Shown here: piece after piece, positions 11,314 to 23,629 of the stretch
Numbering within the stretch: position 1 is the first letter of the stretch
Layout: the number at the start of each line of letters is the position of its first letter
Assembly: GCA_030077755.1 (NCBI GenBank)
Contig: JAQJZZ010000010.1
Location: 3,658,001-3,722,000 of the forward strand
DNA length: 64,000 bases
DNA from: Filosporella fistucella
Lineage: Eukaryota > Ascomycota > Leotiomycetes > Helotiales
Direction of reading: 5' to 3'
Position numbers and translations under genes: made by a program
Notes under the pieces: generated by a model
What the model was told of the DNA's origin: nothing
Databases searched by the model: none
The model's input: only the letters and a program-made list of their open reading frames with translations

Positions 11314-12261
11314 CTACGCTCCTGGAACTTTCTCCCCTTCTCCAACTTTCCTCCTAGCACAAGGCCACCTCCCCGGAAACCACGCAGCCAAAATTCCAAC
11401 CGCAATAACGATAGGCGCAAATTCCAATGCGCCAAAGTACGCCTCATGACTACTCAAATTCCCAAACACTCCCTCTGACGTCTCAGCCAATCTAAAAATC
11501 GTTCTCAGGAAAACCAACAAACTAGCTGCCATCAATACAGCCAGAAACAAGCACTTCCTCTTCAATCCAGGTGTGCGGATAATCTTCAGGATTACAATCG
11601 TGAGAAGAACGAGGAAGATAGCGAATGCGAATGTCTGGATAGCAAGACCAGCTAATAGGATATTGTTCGCAGTTGACGGATCCTTTCCTCTACTCGTTGC
11701 GCCTCCAATCATTCCCGCGCCGGTAACCTGCATGATAGTAGTCACGACATCGGCACCAATGAAGGTCCACAGGATTGTCTTCTTGCTCAACCACCATCGT
11801 CTTTCTCTATTCAATGGCACAGACTGTTCTTCAGCCCATGCTATGATATGTGTGAGACATACATAGATAGAAGCTGAGATTAGGACGGGCGCGGTGACGA
11901 TGAGGAAATATTGGACGACGAAATAGGTGATTCGGTAGGGATCTTTGGTGGAAGAGAGGAGACGGAAGGAATAGCCGACTGTTTCGAGAATGAGGGAGAT
12001 GGCGAGGGGAATGAAGGACCAGTGCCTGTAGATTATGGTTTGAGTGAGGTGGATGAGGAAGAGGAGGGAGAAGAGGGTGATGGAGAGGATGCAGAGTGGT
12101 GTTGAGGGGGTGTAGCTGTGGGCGTTGTTAGATATACTTGTGAAGGGAGGGAGGAGAGGTGCTTACCCGTAAATTATAATAGATGCATCATCTGGACCCA
12201 TTGGGTTTGGAAAATTAGGGTCAACGTATCCACGATACGGATTTCCATTATTCCCTGCCAT
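11314..12261 (-). CDS. RTA1-family seven-helix membrane protein (lipid-translocating exporter like)
   Basis: Complement exons 12167-12261 and 11314-12115 give 298 residues. The first intron falls inside the typical N-terminal YGYTPS segment (an extracytosolic tail, then helix 1). Family marks include YRHWSFIPLAISLILETVGYSFR, PYRITYFVVQ, SIYVCLTHII and FIGADVVTTIMQVTGAG, spread over about seven hydrophobic helices. The end is basic and soluble. RTA1-like proteins (Rta1, Rsb1, Pug1 in yeast) are plasma-membrane proteins linked to resistance to sterol-like drugs, to sphingoid-base export and to heme or porphyrin stress. An ATG 123 bp further upstream would add an unusual N-terminus; the MAGNNG start gives the normal family length. 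The Zn2Cys6 gene downstream of its promoter might control it. Confidence 0.9.
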
Positions 12262-13632
12262 CTTGTCTCCAAAATATTCGTCGTGGTGGAGATATTGCGT
12301 CGCCGAGTAAGTAAACAAACCCTGTATACCTTCAAAATATCCCAGCACCACCAACCGAACGAAATGCCCCTCTCCAAAGATCAAGCAAAAATAAGCTTAT
12401 CCAACTTGCCGGAATCTGCCGTAACAAGCAAAGTGCACTTGTACCTAAGTACCAAAAGTAAACTCCACTTGACCTGTCACACAACCCTACCTATCCTATC
12501 CTTCCATCAACTCTATATACACTTCCAGACCCAAAATCCAATTCTCAAAAGTCTCACTCGCTGCCCCGATTAAGCACCCAAACCCCGATCCCGATCGGCA
12601 GTCAATGATCTGTATGCCCCGAAACGGCACCAATCAACTTCCCGTGTCTGCCAGCTTCCAAGACATAAGAGTAGCACGTGATCGGGCTGATCTCTGGGCT
12701 TGGCCCGACGTGATCAACGGTGGCAGAGGGCTTCTGAGGAAAGGTGAATGAAAGAGGAGAGGAGTGGTTGGGTGGTTGTTTAGAAGGGAGAGGTTAGTTT
12801 GGGTTTCAAATGAGGCTGTGTCTAGGACGGAAAATGGACATGGAGAACTTGAATGTCCGATGGACTTTTACGAGTCAGAAGCATGGTCATTGGCGTTGCG
12901 GTGCAAGTGAATAATTCAAAGAGTTGGTAGATTGAGCTTTTAAATATGAGAAACATGCCCAAGTGCATGCCATTGGATAGCTGAGATAGGTTGACAGAGT
13001 CGGAGGGTACTGTCCGCCCATAATTCGCATATGAGGGTGAAGAATCAATGCCGATGTATGTGAGAGTTTGAAAGTCCCTACGATGAGTTAGGAGGGACAC
13101 GACATTTTTTATATATAGAAATGGTGTGGAGAGCTTTAAATTGTGATGTCATGCCAGAATAGATAACAATTACTTGATAATCATATCTTCCCACATCGGA
13201 CACGAAAGCATATTCAACAATATGGCGAAGCAGCATTCATCAAGTGAATCAGCAGCCCCCCATTCACAAGAGCACAGCACAGGCTCTGAAAGTCCTCCCT
13301 ATGCTCGGGCATCAAATGCCGCCCAATATCCTCCATCATTTCAGACAATAGTGACCCAGTTCTTGGTCCTCGGTATTGCTGCTGGACTACACTATTGTCG
13401 CAAGCAACAAATATTGCTTCTTGGGAGCAAATTGGGACTTCTTTGGGGAGTGGTGCCGGTTGAATGTTTGGTACTGAGTTTAATGATATTGGAGATGGCG
13501 ATGAGGGAGCTGGACGCCGTATAGGCGCTGGGGTGGCAGTGAATATGAGTATCATCCTCAGATGAGACTAGAATTTTGCATTTGTGGATTGCCACACAGT
13601 CTGAGACTATGGTTGTCTGAGGCTAGGCTTTT
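12262..13632. other. Intergenic region between the RTA1 gene and the Zn2Cys6 gene
   Basis: This 1.37 kb holds the RTA1 promoter and the 3' flank of the regulator gene. A TATATATAG element near 13107-13117 stands about 100 bp before an ATG at 13222 with a 101-codon frame. That frame overlaps an equally long frame on the other strand and has no recognisable feature, so it is not called as a gene. Confidence 0.4.
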
Positions 13633-16011
13633 TCAAGTTGGAAGATTTGTTGTATGCGTATCCTGAGATCCCCAGATCATAGGACCGGGTACTAGGTCAC
13701 CATTTAAATTCGACAAATCCATATCGGGCATCCAATTTTGGGAGGCTGGATTGAAAGTGTCCATCGCGCCCATGAACATAAATTGGTCCATAGCCTCATT
13801 TCCAGATATCGGGTTATTGATGTATGCTTCGAAATCATCGGACTTCAGCTGCGTGTGCCCAATGGTCTCGAGAATAGGCAAATCTGAAGACATTTCGTCG
13901 AAATGATAAGTGAAATCAGGCATATCGATTTGTGGAGCAGAGTCATCCATGACCACGCCAAATCTTTCTGCCCACTGCAAGAGATTAGAGTCATGCACTT
14001 TACGGCAGGATGATATATCGAATGATAGAGTAAGAAGTGTACAGGAGATAATTATGGCAAAACCGAATTTTTTCAAAAAGGGCCACTTACCTGGTCCTTA
14101 GGGAATGGTGGTAACCAGCAAGCATCCATTTCGGTGGGCACAACTGGTGGCGAGAACACTTGATTGTGTTCTTGACTTTTGTACCAGCCATGGAATCTCA
14201 TGACCATACCTAGAAAGGTATATGGTGCTCTGCACTCGATATGACCAACTGCTTTGACCAGCTTTCCAATTATAGACTTTAGGTAGTAACCCAATCTTAT
14301 AGATGAAGTATCTGTGGTGATACCAATTCTGCTTGTAGGTGTCTTTGACGAAATGTATAATTTGATGAGAGTGATGATTGAATATGCCATGCGAACAAAA
14401 GTGTATATGGGTACAGAGCGTAACTTTTCAATGTCCATATCGAGAATAACATCGAGCAAAGCCTGTGCGGAGGATATGCTCACGGAAATAGAATTGATAT
14501 AAGAATTATTGGCTCCTGGAATGACGTGGATATTGAGAACTTTTTCCATTCCAAAAGGAGGCAGGAAATCTTCGGGTGGGTGGTCGTCATGCATCGCTAT
14601 CTCGTGAAGGTAGAGTTGGGTATGGTAGTATTGAATGCGAAGGGCATCTATCGGTTTAGCAGATTGCAGGAATAAAGGTAATTGTCCTTACCGTGAATTG
14701 ATTCAAATGTCACACTGGCTTTCCACGAAGACATAGATTTCTCTAGGCTCTTCTGGACCATTTGAACTCGAGTATCCGACAAGTCAGCCATATTGCTAGT
14801 ATCATCGAACGAGAGGGAAGTCCCAATCTCTTCTGTGATCTTGATTAATCGTATCCAGTCGACAAGATAATTGTCCATCATTTCTGGTCGCGCAAATTTG
14901 GTCACGTAGTTCGCACATTCATTAACCCAGTTATTGCATCTTAGCGTATTTGGTCGCCTCAAACTCATTGAAACACTTCTAAGTTAGCATCTTGCGTCCT
15001 AAATTCAAATTAAACTCACCTTGTAGCAATCAGGTAGCATATCAAGTATGTTCTTCTCTCCTCAAATTGAGCCATATCGAAAGTATCCAAGCTATCTTCG
15101 GTATCGGCTTGCACACCCCTTCGGCTTCTGGAACTCTTTGGATTCTTACCGAGCCCTAAATCGATTGCCATAGTAACAGCCATGTGTATATACTCGTAGA
15201 ACTTCAACTGAGCATATCTTCCTGGAGGATGATACCACACTGAGGTAATGATCATCGCCTGGACCAATTCGAGAGACTTTTCCCCTCGAATGACAGTTCG
15301 ATGAGCATATGCGGATATGACTTCGCTGCTGAGTATGCTGTAGAGATGAGGATTGACTTTTCCAGAGGCCGCTGCAATGGCAGACAAGAATAATGTTGGC
15401 TTTGTGGCTCGTAGCTCCTCTGCCGTAAGCTCAGGAGGAAACACAATGGCAGGGTAGTGTTGTGTCAAATCAGTCTTATAAGACTGGAATAGTTCCTTCG
15501 CATCCTCCATTGACAAAATCCCCCGGTCCACCACATCGAAATCTGGAGAGTATGGTAAAGGCGCCCAATCCTGCTCGTTCGAGGCCTTGGGATCATCTGG
15601 GGTAAACCAAGCTGGAATATCCATTCCGCTGTGTACCGGATGATTAAATGGAACCGAGCTCAGTCCTCCCGAAGGTGTATCTCCTGATACAGTAGACGAT
15701 ACCGTTCCAGAAGATTGCTGTGTTCCACCAGAGGAGCTCTCAGTTGTACCTTCGCCCTTCTCAAAAAGTGCCCGCATTGCTTGAACCTCTCTCTCCAATT
15801 CTGCCACTCTTGTGTCTGTCCGTTTACGCTGCTTGCGCTTCAGAGGAGGCGCAAAGACACATTGTCTATCTGTCCTAGCACATCTTTGGCATATTTTTGA
15901 AGACCCAGAGCCGTTTGGGAGGCATCGAACTTTATGGACTCTACATGCTTCACATGCTCGATTGGTATGCTGCTCAGCGGCAGGTTTTGGCTTCGCAGAG
16001 GGCTGATTCAT
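13633..16011 (-). CDS. Zn2Cys6 fungal-specific transcription factor
   Basis: Complement exons 15020-16011, 14692-14978, 14091-14647 and 13633-13974 encode 725 residues. The binuclear zinc cluster has cysteines at 20, 23, 30, 41, 44 and 51 (C-X2-C-X6-C-X10-C-X2-C-X6-C), followed by a basic linker (KRKQRKR) and a short coiled coil (RVAELEREVQAMRALFE) suited to dimer binding of CGG repeats. The middle region, with ICYLIATR joined by splicing to SVSMSLRRPN, matches the fungal regulatory middle-homology region. The acidic C-terminus rich in Met, Asp and Asn (around 620-725) is a plausible activation domain. The long ten-residue third spacing of the cluster recalls War1/Pdr-like regulators of weak-acid or drug stress, but this is not decisive. 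It lies upstream of the RTA1 gene on the same strand. Confidence 0.88.
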
Positions 16012-18029
16012 CTTCGAGGTTCGTAGAGCCGCAGATCGAATCGAAGGTCGGTAACAGAGTCCAAATATTTGTGTATCTTTGAGGTCATTGTCGCGGTGAT
16101 GTTACCTCGTTAGTGACTCGGGACTTTTAAAGGTTGGCTTACGTATTGCTACACAGGGCTGAAAGAGGGGATTTTCAGGCAGTGGAAGCGACATGCAGGA
16201 GGGGTACGCGGCACGGCAGCGTCTGATTTCAGTGGACAAGCCGCTGGAGTCACAACATGCCGTCTTACTTTTTTTTTTTTTGAAAGGAAAAACCCTTTCT
16301 GCTTTGGACATCGCGTCCATTGATAATCTATGCAAAAAGATATGTCAAGTGATATACCGATATGGAGATGACTTGGGAGCCCACTTCTGATTGGGCCAAT
16401 ATTTCTTCAAGTAGCAGAAAAAAAGAAGAAAAAAGGTGTTGGTTGTGCAACAATTTTTCCGAGGGTTGAGAATATCTTCCAAAAATGCACAAAACTCAGA
16501 AGTCCCCTCCGATCGGGGAATGACTTAGAAAAACTGCCGGACCAGTTATTTTGAAGCCGCGAATATGTTGAGTCATTGTCCGAATATCGACCGATTCTGC
16601 GTATGTTTTTTTTCTATGTTTTGTTATCGAACTCGGGGTCGTAAGGGTTGTTGGCCAAAGTTTACTCTGATCCGCCTCACAGTTTGACCTGACCACTCCG
16701 CCAGGGGAGAGGCGCCTTCTGCTTGGGAAGAAAACTGTTATTTGATCCTATAAGAGTCGACCATAGCCTTGCGCGCAACACCTGGGTCACAACTTCAAGT
16801 GAAGGCTCACACTTTATTATAGGTCTCAGCCGCTGGACAGCTATATTCCGCACACCTTCCTGCACCGAGAAAAGTAGGATATATCCTTGGATATTCTTCT
16901 CCAGAGCCCTTCACTTTGTCGTCCTCTACTCAATGGAGGATATATTCTGCAATTTAAGGGCAGTAATTGCGTATAATACCATGGACAACAGAGCCAGACA
17001 TAGAGTTCAGATAATGTTTTCCCCAGATTCTGTTCGTTTCTCTTTTCTGGAATTGGCAGTCACCGCGAGTATTTGATTGGATTTTGAGTCGTCATCGCAC
17101 ATCCTCTCACGCGTTTGGGTATCAGTGGTGGGATCGAAGGTATTTGGCTCCTCTGTACCGAGTCTTTGGCATTTGTCGATGCCACTGTCTTCAAGTGGAC
17201 GAGCGATTGTAATACATTCTCACTGGTTCGCAGCCAAGCGCACAGCTCTCATCTCGAAAGCAATAGCTCACACCAGATGAACGTTATCATAACATTGCCT
17301 ACGATACTGTGTTTTAGTTCCTATTATAGCAAGATGTCGAGCTCAGATAGCTCCTCACAATTAATCTCCAAACATTATCCATCTAGAGATAATCCAATCT
17401 TTATCTCAGACGAAAGGACATTTGCACAAAATCCAGACGCAGATAGAGTACATAAATCGTTAGTGTGAATTTGCATGTCAAAGATTGCTATTTTATGAAA
17501 AGGCTGTGGTCAAGATGGGGACGATCCCATAGCATGGGGTCGTTTCAAGAGTGGATGCCATGGACAAGTGGCTGAAATATAGAAGCCTCATTGACCAATA
17601 AATACGAAGGTACTTGGCATGGAACTTGCCATAATCAAAAATTGAAGGCAAAAAAGAGACCAAATTTTTGATCCTGCAAAATCTGAAAATTTATTTTGCT
17701 CCAGCTGTTTGGACTTGTAGCCGATTTATTGTTTAAAGTTCAAGATGTGATAGGCTTCACGATTGCTGTTTTAGGAAATCGAATGGCGACCAAAATCTGA
17801 CATGCGAGACTTCATCAGCGGCGATCGCAAGGCTGACAGGCGTTTAATGTATGCTGCGCCGCATCCTTTCAAAAAGTCCAAACATGCCCATAAATAGATC
17901 AATCTCTTGTGTTTAAACTTTCTCAACTCCTGTTCATTAGCTTCCAATCTCGCATCCATTTCCTGTTCATCTTTGGCTCATCTGCCTCCTGCATGCCCTT
18001 TTGCGAAATGTATTTCGCTGGGGAATGCA
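16012..18029. other. Intergenic region upstream of the Zn2Cys6 and DUF6536 genes
   Basis: This is 2 kb with no supported gene. It includes a run of 14 T at about 16269-16282 and several short frames without motifs. A 44-codon frame starting at about 17335 (MSSSDSSSQL...) is hydrophilic and isolated; it may be a chance frame or an upstream exon that cannot be connected. Confidence 0.4.
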
Positions 18030-20630
18030 ATGAGCTTCCTACCAACAAGAACTTTCGCGCCGTACACTGAAATCACAAATGAAGAGGAGCGAGACTTAGG
18101 CTTGCGCGATTGGAACTCGTCGTCTGCACCAGCAGACATCTCCCCAGATTCTACTAGGGACGGTCCTAGGTGTGAAGTTCCTCCAGCCATTACCCCCAAT
18201 TCTATTCCTGACGGCAGACAGTCCAGCGTTAAATTCCTTCCAGACATTCGGCAGAAACATGAATCCATTCAGCAAAAAGGACGCACCTCCAGCTTACACG
18301 GCCATCGAACTTGGAAATATTACTGAAGTATCATCTTCCGAACCACAATTTCATGACGATCCACCCCCAGCATATACACCACGTAAAGGATGGCGGAAAG
18401 GAATTTTGTGGGCATCAGGGACAGCCGTATTCGTGCTGGTGTTCAATATACTCTTTCTATCGATTTCCTACGCAAAACATGGTGCGCCAGACGGAGTTGG
18501 AACTTTATACGCTGGAAATTGTGCCAAAGCCTCGCATATGGACTCGGGCATACATGTGGTGATTAACATAATGGGTACAATATTGCTAGGAGCAAGCAAT
18601 TACGTGATGCAGATTCTGGGAGCGCCGACGAGAAGGCAGGTTGACAAGGCACATGCCATGAAGTCATCATTGTTCATTGGAGTGCCAAATCTGAGAAATT
18701 TGAGATGGGTTGGAAGGAAGAGGCTTCTCCTGTGGTTCTTGCTGGCGATAAGCGCTCTTCCTTTACACTTATTGTAAGTCCTTCATTCTGCCCCTCACCT
18801 AGCCTTGAGTACTGGCTCATACAATTTTTACAGCTGGAATTCCTCAGTATTCTCCACACTTCAAGCAAATCAATACGATATCCTCGTAGTCTCAAACAAA
18901 TTCATCGAATCGGACACTTTCGACTGTAATCTTGGTAACCTGAATCGGCCAGGCGGCACCGGCATTGAAAAGATGAGCAATTCTTCGTTTTGCTCTCTGG
19001 CAGGAAGCCTCTATGATACGTCTAGACGCGGGGCTTTACAGCGACTGGATAAAGTGGCATGCATGAAAGCTTACAGCGCTGATTTCCTGTCCGGTCGCAG
19101 GAATCTCTTAGCAGTATCCAACGACACAGGTATATCCCGAGCCACTGGAACTGATCTACAAAATGGTTCCATCTTCAATTTCATGCCTAGCACTCGCTGG
19201 CAGGACACAGTTCTGACGATCGGTGGCTCGGGATGGCAGCCAAATCAATGGATCTGCTCTGCTCCTGGTTCGAATTACTCTCACACGTTTCGCAGTAAAG
19301 CAGCGCAAACGCTCGTCACTGTCTGCGACACCTCTCGCGCGATTGCGGATCAGGAGAACTGGAAGATCGGACCGAATGCCGTGCCAATCGACTATTGTCT
19401 GAGCGAGATTGTCCCGGAAGTCTGCCAACTTCAATTCATTGTACATGTTCTGGTTATTGTGATCGTATGCAACACGGTGAAGGTCATCTGTATGCTTATG
19501 ACTCTATGGACTCTGAAAGATAGGCCACTAGTAGTCATTGGAGATGCCATTGCAAGCTTCTTAAAGGAAGAGGATGAAGTCACCAAAGGGCAGTGTTTGA
19601 CTGTGGCTCATCAAGATCACAAGAATGTGAAGTGGCAGCCAAAAGCGAGTTTCTGGACTGTGAAAGAATACCAGCTTTCACATGAAGGGAAGGCGAGAAC
19701 ATGGGGGCACCACAAAAATCGATGGTTTGTTGCGCCGAAAGCTGTCAATTGGATATTGTGCGTCACTTTGTAAGCATCCTTCAAATCGTTGCTCTGGCAC
19801 ACTGGCTTATTTGACATAGATGCGTAATTTTCCTAGCTATTGCCAGTATCTTGCTTCACGTAGGCATCATATCTATGCTAGGTGCAAGCTGGAACTCTCT
19901 CGCATTCAGCTCTGTGTCTCCATCCACAATGATAACCTGGTTCTCAACCTCCACCTCTCTCGACGTTACCTCCAAAAACTCATCCATTCTCCTCCTTCTA
20001 ATCATAATAACTAACACGCCTCAACTCCTCTTCTCCTGGCTATATTTTATATATAATGCTCTGTATACATCTATGCTTTCCGCTCACGAAATCCTGCAAT
20101 ACGTAACTCGGCGACGCGCACTACGAGTCAGCTATCCTACTGGACACCAACGCTCAACCTACTGGCTGCAGCTACCTCTACGATACTCCTTCCCACTGGT
20201 TGTAATCAGCGGTTTTCTCCATTGGCTCATCTCGCAATCTCTATTCATAGCTCGAATATCGTTCTTTGATGCTCTTGGCGAGCCGGCCATGATCGTTCTA
20301 TCCAACTTTCAAGGGCTGGCGACCACGAATGTACTTACCCTTCCGGGCTATAGTCCCAAGGCCCTGATAGCATCCATTGTGGTGGGAGTAACTATCCTCG
20401 CGATTATGCTCGGGACTGGGCTCAGGAAGTTTGAAGGAGGAATGCCGGTGCTTGGAAATGATAGTTGGGCTTTGAGTGCTGCTTGTCATGGACCGAAAGA
20501 TGCGGAGGGCACTGGAACTAAATCATTAAGTTGGGGCGTGGTTGATAGAACGGGTGTAGATGGGGTGGGTCATTGTTCGTTCTCAAGTTCGGATGTTGAG
20601 AGACCAATTGTTGGCCAAAGTTATGCCTGA
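18030..20630 (+). CDS. DUF6536-family multi-pass membrane protein with two PPxY motifs
   Basis: The core model joins 18259-18773, 18834-19769 and 19820-20630 (753 residues from the ATG at 18259). A longer model adds exon 18030-18169 spliced to 18255, in frame, giving an acidic N-terminus. Signature segments are GTLYAGNC, LLGASNYVMQ and APTRRQVDKAH, characteristic of the fungal DUF6536 domain. At least six hydrophobic helices are seen: one near residues 49-71, one near 98-120, one near 156-175, and several in the last exon. The N-terminal cytosolic tail contains two PPAY motifs (residues 10-13 and 36-39), which fit PPxY ligands of Rsp5/NEDD4 WW domains. No biochemical role is established for the family. 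Which of the two N-termini is used needs transcript data. Confidence 0.85.
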
Positions 20631-20882
20631 CGATTATTCTCCGTCGTCTTGTATAATTTACCTAGCAATCACATACTATCCAACTGCGTACGCGTAAACA
20701 TCGTTAACATGAATTGGCAATTGGATTTGATATTAGAGAGGCTCAAATCTTCTCATTTAAGCCTTCCATCTCTATCTTCATTGCCTCTCGCCTCGTGCTT
20801 GTTTGATTTTGAAGCGACTTGACAATAGCCTCCTCTGGCATTGCCCTGAGCCAAAATCAAGTTGTCAATTCAGTCTTCATTG

Positions 20883-21613
20883 TCATGAACTGAAAGCATT
20901 CCTGATCGTTGTACTAGTATTCGAGCTGAAGACCTGACTTATTTTCAACGCAATAAAGAATTGGTTTGGAACAGTGCTAGCACTGAAAGTCTCACTAGAC
21001 ACGAACACCCTGTCTTGGAGAGCAGCATATTTTCCACTTCCGCCTTTGAAGGCAGGAATCCAGACTATTTCCATCAGCTCTAATGAACTCTCTGAAATTC
21101 TTCTTGAACTTACCACTCTGCACACTTCCCCAAGGAAGTTCTAGCGTGGTACTATTCCCTGTAACGATCTGGATCACATCCGGATTTCCTATCAAGATGC
21201 CAGTGGCCACCATCTCAAATGGTGTAGCTCCATCATCTGGGAATACAACACCAGAATGAGTGATCCGGGTAACCTGAGAGGTGGTGTCTCTGGCTACATA
21301 ATTGCCACCATATTTTATTGTCGAAGTAAATGAAGGCTCGTAACCTGGCTCCGAGCGTAGAGCAGCTGATACGAAGTTTGTGAATCCCAATGTACCCCCT
21401 GAGTTTGGGTTTCCGAGACTGAAGGTACGTTCGACTGTTGCCTATAGGTGATTAGATTTCATATCGCAAACTTTTAGAGGGGTTCTATAAGTTGGAGATG
21501 TCGGGCATGTAAAATTGAAGTTCAATGTTAATTTGTGAGGCGTTGACGGTGAATTCTCAAATCGAACTTACATTCCAGAAGAGTGCAGGAACCAAGTAGT
21601 TAAAAGCATGCAT
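20883..21613 (-). CDS. Small DUF3237-like protein (spliced model)
   Basis: The frames here are broken but join well as complement exons 21572-21613, 21114-21441 and 20883-21064, giving 183 residues with no internal stop. Intron 1 is 130 nt; intron 2 is 49 nt with a GCTGAT branch-like site. The product runs from a mildly hydrophobic start (HAFNYLVPALFWN) through TIKYGGNYVARDTTSQ, THSGVVFPDDG and KYAALQDRVFVSS to IALKISQVF. The pattern of a YV.R tract, an SG, and a Y..L.DRVFV strand near the end resembles the bacterial and fungal DUF3237 beta-barrel family, whose function is unknown. Alternatively it could be a decaying copy, because the second intron is near the lower size limit. It converges on the DUF6536 gene. 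Confidence 0.5.
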
Positions 21614-23629
21614 CGCGAAGTGGATAGTTAGGAGCAGTTGGATTATTTACTAGAGCTTCTTGAAACCTATAATTCTACGAGTAGAGAATGAAATGCCAAA
21701 GCCAGAAGCGTAAAAGATAACCATTTATACTATAGACTTTCTCGGAGTCGGTCCCAATACGAAGCCGAAGATGGGATATAGACTGTCACTTACTTCCACT
21801 CGAGACGATATCCGAGTGCACCTCTCTTAATGGTGCCCACAGGATCATGTGCTAGAATGAGCAAATTCCGGGTAAATGAGAGCACACTGAAGCATCTTAT
21901 GCCAAGCTGCTGTGTACACCAAACTCGCACATAGTCTTTGGTGGAATAAAAACCCACGCTCGTTCACAGCCAAATAGTCCAGGCTGAACTTCCACATTCT
22001 CACGCTTCACATAAACCTCTGAGATGCGCAAATGGGTAGGAAATAATTGCCTCGAAAAGCCATTTTAAGTATCCTCCATATCAAAAAGGCTAGAAAGCAC
22101 ACAATTGTCGATTGCGACTTTTCTCTTTTCCAAGTGTTACAATGTAATTTCAATATACAGATCTAGTTCAAAGTGAGCAGGTTTGCTCCCATTCTCGGAC
22201 TCGCTTTCGCTCAATTGAGATTCGAGAGCATACGGTGGCTTGAACCGATGTTCATCCCGTCTCACACACGGGAATGTGTTCCCGTTACTATACTCTAGGA
22301 GTAAGTAGGAATGGAAATCAGCAGTTTCTACTTCTGTCCGTTGGAAGAGATCTTTCAAAAATTCCCCGCATCTAGGTACCTACTAAGTGACCCCTCTACG
22401 TCACATGATATCATATGCTACTTGAAGTTGGCGTAAGTATGCACGAATTACCAGATTTTTACAATGAGATCCAGCTTTGGAATTCTGATAGAAGCTCTCG
22501 ATCGATGACGGAGTCTTTCGAGCGGTGCTGTCACAATTCTCACTAGTAACCACGTGATCAAATGTCAACACGAAAAACGTTGTACCGAGATCGATTATCT
22601 CCTTTATGATACAGCGCTCGCTCAGAGGCATCGGACCTAATACACGTCAAAAAGGCATAATTGCTCTCTTCTTGACTGCCTCTTGTGTCTTTTTGCCACC
22701 CAGTCAGAGCCATGCAGGGCAATATCATACTATAGCCCACCTGCCCGTCAACACTTTCGCTTTCAAGAGAAGAAATTTCATACGTCTATCTGCCACGGCT
22801 ACAATCCTATCTTTGCAAAGCGAGGAGATTTGCATTACTCTGGGGCTCGTTGAGTGTTTTGCATCTGATAATCAAACAAGTGTTATGAACGTCGTCATTG
22901 TGAATATGGGCAGGTAACTAGTGTTGATTGCCTTCCCTTTGAAATAGTATGAGAGACTCTCCCTATCGGCTTACGTTTTCCTGTTTAATTATATACACTT
23001 TCCAACGTACTCTTGCAGAACTGAAGCATTAGCAAGACCTTCGGCATTTGAGGTGTTCAATCAGGTCACGTGTATAGCAATATCAAAGCTTTTTGGCATC
23101 CCTCAAGGCCAAGCAGCAACTACATGGTTAGTTGCAGTGTGGTATTATAGTACATGTTTAAATCTATATCACACTTCCCTCTCCAGCGCGTCCAAAAATA
23201 AGATCTCGTGAGTAATATCTGTGCCGCTGGCACGTGCTATCGGAATACCAACCAGATGGCCGAACGATACTCGAACGGCGATCTTGAAGGTCGGCGAGAG
23301 AAATGAGAATCTCATTGGCAAGAAATTACCCAATTCTTCAGAATTAATATTGTGCCGTTGCGGGAATGCGATCATAGGGTCGTACATAGTAACCGATATT
23401 GTTTCCCGAATATCTTCACATCAGGCTATATAAATTTTTTGCCGAGGACAAACCAGATGTTACGATGTATCTAAAATATCTATCTGATACGTGGTGATAA
23501 GAAAGTCTATTTCTGTACTTATCAGCTGGATTGTGGGGTTCTTCATGAATCGAATCGAGTTGTTCCAAAACATCTTTCTGCATATCTAGGATTCTTTGTT
23601 GGGACCAACTCTATGCAATATTTGCAGAT
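21614..23629. other. Intergenic region, 2 kb
   Basis: No gene is supported. Frames of 60 to 100 codons on both strands around 22140-22920 and 23170-23430 overlap each other and have no motifs. The region holds the promoters of the small 20883 gene and of the secreted protein at 23630. Confidence 0.4.

Noticed and set aside
13174..13555. Two overlapping frames of 116 and 113 codons on opposite strands, with a TATA-like element before the plus one
   Set aside because: Neither has a recognisable motif, and both sit in the 3' flank of the Zn2Cys6 gene. Mutual shadowing is the simplest explanation.
22401..22740. Minus-strand frames of 60-76 codons
   Set aside because: They could not be joined into a consistent spliced product and have no family resemblance.
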